Assembly (NCBI GenBank): GCA_004558145.1
Contig: SFDQ01000003.1
Coordinates: 1-64,000, forward strand
Direction of reading: 5' to 3'
Source of the DNA: Oscillospiraceae bacterium
Lineage (GTDB): Bacteria; Bacillota_A; Clostridia; Oscillospirales; Ruminococcaceae
DNA: 64,000 bases
A program made the translations under genes and the position numbers. Positions 7,187-13,422 of the stretch are shown here, piece after piece. Below the pieces are notes generated by a model. The model worked only from the letters and a program-made list of their open reading frames with translations. It did no database searches and had not been told where the DNA came from. Every line of letters begins with the position of its first letter. Within the stretch, counting starts at the first letter, position 1.

Positions 7187-8824
7187 ATGGCCGACGTCAT
7201 TCTCTGTCCCCACTGCCTTTCCCGGGTGGAAGCGGGCAAGGAGCAGTGCCCTTTCTGCGACAAGAGCCTGCGGAACACCAATCCCCCGGGCACCCTGCCC
7301 TATGCCAGCCTGCTGGCAGGGCGCTACACCGTGGGGCGCCACATCTCCACCGACGGCGAAGGCGTGACCTATGCCGCGCTGGAAAACAGCGGCGGCGTGC
7401 GGGTGATCTTGAAAGAGTATTTCCCGGTTACCCTCAGCGAAGGGCGGGACACTGCCGGCGCCATCCTGCCCAAAGAGGGCAAGGAGGTGCTGTTCAAGAC
7501 CACGCGGATGGACTTTGCCGACCTGCACCGCAGCATCATGCGCATCACCCCCACCACCGGCCTGGCCGCCGTGCTGGACGTGGTGGAGACGAACAACACG
7601 GCCTACGCCGTGCTGGAGCAGGTGGGCGGTGAGAGCCTGAGCCATTACCTCAGCGAGCACCCGGGTTGCATCCCCGTCGCCCAGGCCCGCAGTATGATGC
7701 AGGCCGTGATGGAAGGCGTGGCTGCCCTGCACAAGGCGGGGCTGGTGCACCGGGGCATTTCCCCGGAAAACATCCTGCTCACCGGCAGCGGCACCGCCCG
7801 CCTGTGCGGCTACGGCACGCTGGGCCTGCGCACCGAGGGCAGCGAGCTGAAAAGCCGCCTGTACGAGGGCTATTCCGCCCCCGAGCAGTATTCCGCCGCC
7901 GAGTTCGAAGGCCGCTACACCGACGTTTACGGCCTTGCGGCGGTGTTTTACCGGCTGGTCACCGGTCAGGCGCCGGTGAGCGCCCGGCAGCGGCTGGTGA
8001 GCGACAGCCTGCCCGCCGCCCGGCAGCTGGAGCCGTCGGTGCCGGGGCATGTGTCCGCCGTGCTGGAGCACGCCCTTGAAATGGAGCCCGCCCGGCGCAT
8101 CCAGAACGTGCCCGAGCTGATGGGCTCGCTGATGAGCGAGCGCGCGGCGGAGAGCCTCAGCCAGCCCCGGCGGGAGTGGGCGGTCAGCGGCAAAAGCCTG
8201 CTGGCGGGCAGTCTGGTGGTCATTGCGGTGCTGTTCGCGCTGCTGCTCTGGAGCATCCTGGGCCGCGACAGCGGCCAGCAGGTCACCAGCACCAGCCAGC
8301 CGTCCAGCAGCGAAGTCGCCGAGACGGTGATGGTGCCGGACTTCACCGGCTACACCTACAGCCAGCTGCAGAGCGACCCTCAGTTCAGCGCCAACTACCG
8401 CTTTGCCATCGTCGCCCAGGAGTACAGTTCCGACCATGCCCAGGGCGTGGTCATCGACCAGAGCCCCGAGGCGGGCACCACCACCACCGATGAGCAGCCG
8501 CTGATCGAGCTGGTCATCAGCAAGGGCCCGGAGAAGGTGGAGATGCCCAACATCATCGGCTTCACCCGGGAGAGCGCTGAGAAGGAGCTGGCGGCCAACA
8601 ACATCAAGGCCAGTTTCTTCATGATCGAGAACAACGGCGATTATGCCAGCGACTGCGTGGTGAGCACCGACGTGGAGGCGGGCACCTTCATCGACGTGAA
8701 CAAGGTGACGGTGAACGTCTACATCGCAAAGGAGCGGGTGGTCATCAATCCGCCCGAGCCCACGCCGGAACCCACGCCCACACCGGAGCCTTCGCCTTCG
8801 CCCAGCGCGCAGCCGGAGAGCTGA
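7187..8824 (+). CDS. Zinc-ribbon/pseudokinase/PASTA membrane protein
   Basis: 545 residues. Order: zinc ribbon (CPHC and CPFC, about residues 7-27), a Ser/Thr-kinase-like domain (about 45-320), one membrane helix (about 337-359), two PASTA repeats (about 383-448 and 449-516), and a Pro/Glu/Thr tail. The kinase fold keeps the ATP lysine (VILKEY, Lys76), the loop Asn (SPENILL), APEQY and the DVYGLAAVFYRLVTG helix. It lacks both key aspartates: the HRD Asp is Gly190 (HRGIS), and the DFG Asp is Gly208 (CGYG). Family relatives with intact HRD and DFG are PASTA kinases that sense muropeptides or lipid II. I infer a cytoplasmic pseudokinase joined to a wall-sensing ectodomain. ATG 7187 fits AAAGGAGG better than ATG 7181. 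Confidence 0.88.
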   Translation: MADVILCPHCLSRVEAGKEQCPFCDKSLRNTNPPGTLPYASLLAGRYTVGRHISTDGEGVTYAALENSGGVRVILKEYFPVTLSEGRDTAGAILPKEGKEVLFKTTRMDFADLHRSIMRITPTTGLAAVLDVVETNNTAYAVLEQVGGESLSHYLSEHPGCIPVAQARSMMQAVMEGVAALHKAGLVHRGISPENILLTGSGTARLCGYGTLGLRTEGSELKSRLYEGYSAPEQYSAAEFEGRYTDVYGLAAVFYRLVTGQAPVSARQRLVSDSLPAARQLEPSVPGHVSAVLEHALEMEPARRIQNVPELMGSLMSERAAESLSQPRREWAVSGKSLLAGSLVVIAVLFALLLWSILGRDSGQQVTSTSQPSSSEVAETVMVPDFTGYTYSQLQSDPQFSANYRFAIVAQEYSSDHAQGVVIDQSPEAGTTTTDEQPLIELVISKGPEKVEMPNIIGFTRESAEKELAANNIKASFFMIENNGDYASDCVVSTDVEAGTFIDVNKVTVNVYIAKERVVINPPEPTPEPTPTPEPSPSPSAQPES

Positions 8825-8832
8825 AAACAAAC

Positions 8833-8876
8833 AAAGCACGGCCCCGCGGAAATCTTCCGCGGGGCCGTGCTTTTTG
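8833..8876 (+). terminator. Terminator after the pseudokinase gene
   Basis: A 17-bp stem (AAGCACGGCCCCGCGGA with its complement) and a short AATC loop, followed by TTTTT. Confidence 0.93.
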
Positions 8877-8903
8877 CTTGCGGGGCAGGGGAGAGCGGCA
8901 CAA

Positions 8904-8938
8904 AGAAAACCGCCCCGGCCTTGCGGCCGGGGCGGTCT
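8904..8938 (-). terminator. Terminator of the rpsF-ssb-rpsR operon
   Basis: Read on the minus strand, ACCGCCCCGGCC pairs with GGCCGGGGCGGT around GCAA, followed by TTTTCTTTG. It begins nine bases after the rpsR stop. Confidence 0.92.
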
Positions 8939-8946
8939 GGTGAACA

Positions 8947-9201
8947 TTAGTCGCTCACGTAGGGCATCAGGGCAACGTGACGGGCGCGCTTGATAGCGAC
9001 GGTCAGCTCCCGCTGATGGAAGGCGCAGGTGCCGGTCACGCGGCGGGGAATGATCTTCGCACGCTCGCTGACATACTTGCGCAGGCGGGCAACATCCTTG
9101 TAGTCGATGTGCTCCACGCGGTCTACACAAAAGCTGCAGACCTTCTTGCGGCCGCGGCGCACGGGGCGCTGGGGCCGGCCTTCGGTCTTCTCAAAAGCCA
9201 T
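8947..9201 (-). CDS. rpsR: 30S ribosomal protein S18
   Basis: 84 residues. S18 binds the 16S rRNA platform together with S6. The core IDYKDVARLRKYVSERAKIIPRRVTGT is canonical. Four potential zinc ligands (CSFC near residue 22, then Cys-Ala-Phe-His) suggest a zinc-binding form. It is the last gene of rpsF-ssb-rpsR, 31 bases after ssb, and starts after AGGAGGT. Confidence 0.97.
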   Translation of the reverse strand: MAFEKTEGRPQRPVRRGRKKVCSFCVDRVEHIDYKDVARLRKYVSERAKIIPRRVTGTCAFHQRELTVAIKRARHVALMPYVSD

Positions 9202-9232
9202 GGCTGGTTACCTCCTGTTAGAATTCGATTCG

Positions 9233-9691
9233 TTAGAACGGAAGATCCTCGCCGTCGTCGATCACAGCAAAATCCTCATTGCTGCCGGCGGAGTAGCTGG
9301 GGGCCTCCTGGGCCGCCTCGCGGGGAACTTCCTGCCGGGGCGCGTAGCTGCCGGTGCCGGTGCTGCCGCCAGACTTGCTGCTGGCGAAGTGAACGTTGTC
9401 GGCCACGATCTCAAACGCCTTGCGGTTGTTGCCGTTCTTGTCCTGATAGGTCCGGGTCTGGATGCTGCCGTTCACGGCGATCAGAGAACCTTTCTGGAAA
9501 TACTTGCAAACGAACTCGGCGCTGGAACGCCAGCAGACGATGTCGATGAAATCGGCCTGCCGCTGTTCACCCTGGCGCACAAAGCTGCGATCCACCGCGA
9601 TGGTGAAGGTGGTCACGCTCACGCCCTGGGGGGTGTGGCGCAGTTCCGGGTCGGCCACCAGCCGGCCCATCAAAGCTACAACATTCAGCAT
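9233..9691 (-). CDS. ssb: Single-stranded DNA-binding protein
   Basis: 152 residues. An OB fold (MLNVVALMGRLVADPELRHT through about residue 105) is followed by a Gly/Ser/Pro-rich linker and the acidic tip DDGEDLPF, which recruits replication and repair partners. Its place between rpsF and rpsR is the conserved Firmicute arrangement and marks it as the housekeeping copy. Confidence 0.97.
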   Translation of the reverse strand: MLNVVALMGRLVADPELRHTPQGVSVTTFTIAVDRSFVRQGEQRQADFIDIVCWRSSAEFVCKYFQKGSLIAVNGSIQTRTYQDKNGNNRKAFEIVADNVHFASSKSGGSTGTGSYAPRQEVPREAAQEAPSYSAGSNEDFAVIDDGEDLPF

Positions 9692-9703
9692 TGGTTGGCC
9701 TCC

Positions 9704-9988
9704 TTACTCGGCTTCGGCCACGATCATCGTGCGGAGAACGCCGTCGGTGATCTTGTAAACGCGATCCAGCTCGGCGGGGAACGCGGGCTCACTGGTGAAC
9801 TTGATCACAGTGTACACGCCCTCTTCCTCGTCGTTGATGGGGTAAGCCAGGCGGCGTTTGCCCCAATCGTCAACAGAATCGATGGTACCATTCGCCTCGA
9901 TCAGGCTCTTGAACTTGCCGATCAGAGCGGCGGAAGCCTCCTCATCGAGAGCGGCGCTGGTAACCAGCATGGTCTCGTACTTTGCCAT
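9704..9988 (-). CDS. rpsF: 30S ribosomal protein S6
   Basis: 94 residues. It begins MAKYETMLVTSAALDEEA and includes DDWGKRRLAYPINDEEEG, the S6 signature. The upstream in-frame ATG at 10012 is rejected because AAAAGGAGGTG sits just before ATG 9988. S6 and S18 form a heterodimer, and in many bacteria this complex binds the rpsF leader to repress the operon. The leader here (about 9989-10056) contains a small CCCC/GGGG hairpin that could serve, but I cannot confirm the binding motif. Confidence 0.97.
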   Translation of the reverse strand: MAKYETMLVTSAALDEEASAALIGKFKSLIEANGTIDSVDDWGKRRLAYPINDEEEGVYTVIKFTSEPAFPAELDRVYKITDGVLRTMIVAEAE

Positions 9989-10062
9989 TTCTGTGCACCT
10001 CCTTTTGGACATATGGCCCCTTGCGGGGCAAGGATAGCCACCCTTTTTAAGGGCAGCAATTT

Positions 10063-10091
10063 ATTATACCAATCAAACAGGCGGCTGTCAA
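10063..10091 (-). promoter_or_regulatory. Consensus sigma-A promoter for rpsF-ssb-rpsR
   Basis: On the minus strand: TTGACA, 17 bases, TATAAT, a perfect match to consensus. It lies between the RING-like gene and rpsF. Confidence 0.92.
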
Positions 10092-10126
10092 CCGCTGTTT
10101 GACGGTTTTTGAGGGGATTTTTTGCC

Positions 10127-11140
10127 TCAAACGGCAAGGCCCGCCATCGGCGCGGCCATCAGGGGGGCAAGCGCCATGAAGGAGAGCAGAAGATAAATGC
10201 CCAGCACCACTGAGAGGCTCACCACCAGGGCGGTCACGCTCACGCCGCCGGCCTTGGCCAGCGCCGCGGGGGCGTCGGCTGCGGTGCAGCTTTGCAGCGT
10301 GCGGGCGATGCGCTTTTCACCGATGCGGCGGTACCAGTACACGGCGAACAGGCCCTCGGTGAACTGGATGGCCAGATTCACCACCCGCAGCACATTCAGC
10401 ACGGTGGAGAAAACCTCCAGGTTCAGCCCGGCCACCAGGGGGCTTTCGGCCAGGACCAGGAACTGCAGCAGCTGGGGAATGTAGGCGCCGAACACGTCCA
10501 GCGTCAGGAAAATGGCGGCGGGCACCCACATCTTGCGGTAGAAGAAATAGAACGGCCCGAAGAAGAAGGCGGAGAAGGAGACCGCCAGCTTCTGGCCGGT
10601 CACGGCCATCCGCTTGAAGTTCATCAGGTAGTAGCCCGCGTTGGGACCCAGAAAAGCCGCCCAGTCCCGCGCCTTCACGCCGCCCAGGTCGTCCTCCGGG
10701 TGCAGCTGGCCGGGAGCGGCCTGCCGTGCCCCGGCATAGGGGTCATACTGGGGGCCGGTGGCGGGCCCGTAGCTGGCAGGCCCGTAACCGGAAGGGCCGG
10801 AGGCAGCCGGGCCGCTGCCGGGGGCGTAACGGGGGCCGCCGGAGCGCAGGGGCGCGCCGCAGCTCTCGCAGAACAGGCCGCCCGCCGGGTTCATCGCGCC
10901 GCAGGCGGCGCAGCGGATCTCCTGCCCGGAGGCAGAAGCAGCATCCCGGTTCGGCATTTCGCCGGGGGCGGGCTTCCACTCAAATCCGGCGCCGTGCCGG
11001 TCGGCAAACAGGCACCCGGCGTTTTTCTGGTAGCAGGCGCGGTGATAAGGCGCGCCGCATTCGGGGCAGACCACCAGGTCGTCCCCGTCGGTGAAAGGCT
11101 GCTGGCACACAGGGCACTTGCAGCCGGTGAAATCAGCCAT
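10127..11140 (-). CDS. RING-like zinc-finger and DUF2628 membrane protein
   Basis: 337 residues. The N-terminus holds a RING-like zinc site (CPVC, then VVCPECGAPYHRACYQ, about residues 9-40) and a zinc ribbon (RCAACG and FCESCG, about 78-98). A Gly/Pro/Tyr/Ser-rich linker follows, then a DUF2628-type part with several membrane helices (SFSAFFFGPFYFFYRKMW onward). AAAAGGAG precedes ATG 11140. Proteins with this order occur in gut Clostridia. The role is not known, and a ubiquitin-ligase role should not be assumed from the RING-like spacing. It may share its transcript with rpsF, but that operon has its own promoter. Confidence 0.8.
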   Translation of the reverse strand: MADFTGCKCPVCQQPFTDGDDLVVCPECGAPYHRACYQKNAGCLFADRHGAGFEWKPAPGEMPNRDAASASGQEIRCAACGAMNPAGGLFCESCGAPLRSGGPRYAPGSGPAASGPSGYGPASYGPATGPQYDPYAGARQAAPGQLHPEDDLGGVKARDWAAFLGPNAGYYLMNFKRMAVTGQKLAVSFSAFFFGPFYFFYRKMWVPAAIFLTLDVFGAYIPQLLQFLVLAESPLVAGLNLEVFSTVLNVLRVVNLAIQFTEGLFAVYWYRRIGEKRIARTLQSCTAADAPAALAKAGGVSVTALVVSLSVVLGIYLLLSFMALAPLMAAPMAGLAV

Positions 11141-11239
11141 AAAAACTCCTTTTCGCCGGCCCTGAGGCCGGCAGACGGTATTTGATGCTATTGTAGCGCA
11201 AACGGGGGCAAAATGCAAATGGAGCGCAGCGCAAAACCC

Positions 11240-11268
11240 TTTACTTTGCGCCGGGTTTCGGCTATACT
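11240..11268 (+). promoter_or_regulatory. Sigma-A promoter for prfB
   Basis: TTTACT, 17 bases, TATACT, 41 bases before the prfB ATG. Confidence 0.75.
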
Positions 11269-11309
11269 ACTATGGGATATGTTTAGAGCACACAGAAGGG
11301 AATTGCGAT

Positions 11310-12431
11310 ATGATCACCATTGACGAACTGAAAATGCAGATGGGCGACCACCGGCAGGCCACCGCGGAGCTGGGCGACGCGCTGGCCATCACCGCCAGCG
11401 AGAAGCGGGTGGCCGAGCTGGAGCACAAGATGACCATGCCCGGCTTCTACGACGACACCGAGGCCAGCGGCAAGGTGTTCAGCGAGATGAGCGCGCTCAA
11501 GGGCAAGCTGGAGCGCTATTCCAAACTCAAGACCCTGTGCGACGACGCGGACACCATGCTCCTGCTCTGCGAGGAGGAGAACGACCCCACCCTCATCCCC
11601 GAGGCGGAGGCCGCGGTGAACGAGGTTGCCAAGGCCGTGGAGGAGCTGCAGCTCATCACCCTGCTCAGCGGCCAGTACGACAAGAACAACGCCATCCTCA
11701 CCTTCCACGCGGGCACCGGCGGCACCGAGGCCCAGGACTGGGCGGACATGCTCTTCCGCATGTACAACCGCTGGGGCGCGGCGCACGGCTTCAAGGTGAG
11801 CACCCTGGATTATCAGGACGGCGACGAGGCCGGCCTCAAGAGCGCCTCCATCATGGTGGAGGGCCCCAACGCCTACGGCCTGCTGAAAGGCGAGAACGGC
11901 GTGCACCGCCTGGTGCGCGTTTCCCCCTTCGACAGCCAGAGCCGCCGCCAGACCAGCTTTGCCAGCCTGGAGGTCATGCCCGAGCTGGACGACAGCATCC
12001 AGGTGGAGATCCGCCCCGAGGACATTGAGATGCAGGTCTACCGCTCCTCCGGCGCGGGCGGCCAGCACATCAACAAGACCTCCAGCGCGGTGCGCCTGAT
12101 CCACAAGCCCACCGGCATCGTGGTCAGCTGCCAGACCGAGCGCAGCCAGTTCCAGAACCGCGACACTGCCATGAAGATGCTGGCTTCCAAGCTGTATCAG
12201 ATCAAGGAGCAGGAGCACCTGGACAAGATCAGCGACATCAAGGGCGTCCAGAAGGAGATCGCCTGGGGCCACCAGATCCGCAGCTATGTGTTCATGCCCT
12301 ACACCCTGGTGAAGGACCACCGCACCGGCTACGAAAACGGCAACGTGCAGGCCGTGATGGACGGCGATTTGGACGGCTTCATCAACGCCTATCTGAAAGC
12401 CGCCAGCCGCGGCGAGCTGCAGGACACCTGA
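11310..12431 (+). CDS. prfB: Peptide chain release factor 2
   Basis: 373 residues. RF2 ends translation at UGA and UAA. The stop-codon reading loop SPFDSQ and the catalytic GGQ (SSGAGGQHINKTSSAVRL) are intact, as is the C-terminal MPYTLVKDHRTGYENGN. The whole protein is one uninterrupted frame. The CTT-TGA-C programmed +1 frameshift found near codon 25 in most bacterial prfB genes is absent (the region reads ELGDALAITAS). The usual RF2 feedback on its own level is therefore missing. Only a weak ribosome site is seen (GAAGGGAAT). A strong terminator follows. Confidence 0.96.
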   Translation: MITIDELKMQMGDHRQATAELGDALAITASEKRVAELEHKMTMPGFYDDTEASGKVFSEMSALKGKLERYSKLKTLCDDADTMLLLCEEENDPTLIPEAEAAVNEVAKAVEELQLITLLSGQYDKNNAILTFHAGTGGTEAQDWADMLFRMYNRWGAAHGFKVSTLDYQDGDEAGLKSASIMVEGPNAYGLLKGENGVHRLVRVSPFDSQSRRQTSFASLEVMPELDDSIQVEIRPEDIEMQVYRSSGAGGQHINKTSSAVRLIHKPTGIVVSCQTERSQFQNRDTAMKMLASKLYQIKEQEHLDKISDIKGVQKEIAWGHQIRSYVFMPYTLVKDHRTGYENGNVQAVMDGDLDGFINAYLKAASRGELQDT

Positions 12432-12449
12432 TAAAACCGCAACGCAAAA

Positions 12450-12487
12450 GGGCGGCGCGGGCTGAACTTCAGCCCGCGCCGTTTTTT
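12450..12487 (+). terminator. Terminator after prfB
   Basis: CGGCGCGGGCTG with CAGCCCGCGCCG around AACTT, followed by TTTTTT. Confidence 0.93.
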
Positions 12488-12496
12488 GCTGCATAA

Positions 12497-12534
12497 TTCA
12501 AACAACGGTTGAAAAAATTACTTGATGGTTTGAA
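12497..12534. promoter_or_regulatory. Possible operator: TTCAA/TTGAA half-sites
   Basis: TTCAAAC at 12497, GGTTGAA at 12507 and GGTTTGAA at 12527. The first two form a 17-bp inverted repeat with a three-base centre, and the third lies two helical turns from the second. They sit just upstream of the XRE-gene promoter, where an autoregulator could bind. The site is seen; the function is inferred. Confidence 0.4.
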
Positions 12535-12544
12535 AAAGGCTCCA

Positions 12545-12573
12545 TTGTGCCTGCGGGAACACCGTGGTAAGAT
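12545..12573 (+). promoter_or_regulatory. Promoter for the XRE-copA unit
   Basis: TTGTGC, 17 bases, TAAGAT, ending 27 bases before the XRE start. Confidence 0.6.
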
Positions 12574-12600
12574 GAAAAAAGAGAAAGGGGCGTGGCAAAG

Positions 12601-13422
12601 ATGAACGCCATCGGCGAAACGGTGCAGCGGCTGCGGCGGGCGAAGGGCCTGACCCAGGGCCAGCTGGCGAACCAGCTGGGGGTCAGCAGCGCGGCGGTGA
12701 GCAAGTGGGAGACCGGCGGCGCGCTGCCGGATGTGGCCCTGCTCTGCCCGCTGGCCCGGGCGCTGGGCTGCAGCGCCGACGAACTGCTGGGCTTTCGGCC
12801 GGAGCTTTCCCCGGAAGAGATAGACGCGGTGTGCAAAACGCCCCGGGCGCTGTTCGATGGGGGCGACTGGCGCGGTGCGCTGGAGTTCTGCCGCCAGCGC
12901 CTGCGGGAGTACCCTGGCGATCTGAACCTGCGGTTCCGGCTGGGCTTCCTGCTGGCGGGCTTCGCAGATAAAACCCGGGACGAAGCCGCCCGGGAAGAAC
13001 TGCACACAGCCGCCGCCGGGCTCTTTGAACAGGCGGTGGAGCTGCCCGATGAAGAGCAGCGCCGCGCCGCATGGAGGATGCTGGCCCGCCTTTATGCCGA
13101 CAAGGGCCAGTTCGACCGGGCGCTGGAGGCTCTGGGCAACCTGCCCAGCTGCAACCAGGAGGGCTTAGGGCTGCGGGCGGACATCCTGCGGCGGATGGGG
13201 GACCTGAACGGGGCCGCCCGGCTGGAGGAGACCACCCTCTCCGCCCAGCTGGCCGCGCTGGATCACACCCTTACCAGCTTTGCCGCCACCCGGCGGGCCC
13301 AGGGCCTGCGCGAAGAGGCGGAACGATTGGAACAGCAGGCCCGGCGGCTGAAGGAACTGTTCGGCGCGCCCGCCGCCCCGGCGGGCTGTTGCTGTGAATG
13401 CGAAGGAGAAGCGAGCGAATGA
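12601..13422 (+). CDS. XRE-family regulator with C-terminal Cys cluster
   Basis: 273 residues. A Cro/CI helix-turn-helix fills about residues 1-62 (LRRAKGLTQGQLANQLGVSS, AVSKWETG). The helical remainder (about 75-250) looks TPR-like. The extreme C-terminus carries Cys263-264-265-Glu-Cys267, which no XRE protein needs for DNA binding. The stop overlaps the copA start by four bases (ATGA), so the two are translationally coupled. From context I infer a copper-responsive regulator whose Cys tail could bind Cu(I). A general XRE regulator with an unrelated ligand is the alternative. ATG 12601 fits AAAGGGG better than GTG 12592. Confidence 0.82.
   Translation: MNAIGETVQRLRRAKGLTQGQLANQLGVSSAAVSKWETGGALPDVALLCPLARALGCSADELLGFRPELSPEEIDAVCKTPRALFDGGDWRGALEFCRQRLREYPGDLNLRFRLGFLLAGFADKTRDEAAREELHTAAAGLFEQAVELPDEEQRRAAWRMLARLYADKGQFDRALEALGNLPSCNQEGLGLRADILRRMGDLNGAARLEETTLSAQLAALDHTLTSFAATRRAQGLREEAERLEQQARRLKELFGAPAAPAGCCCECEGEASE

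Noticed and set aside
11370..11400. A programmed frameshift in prfB
   Set aside because: No in-frame TGA or slip site is present; the frame is open throughout.
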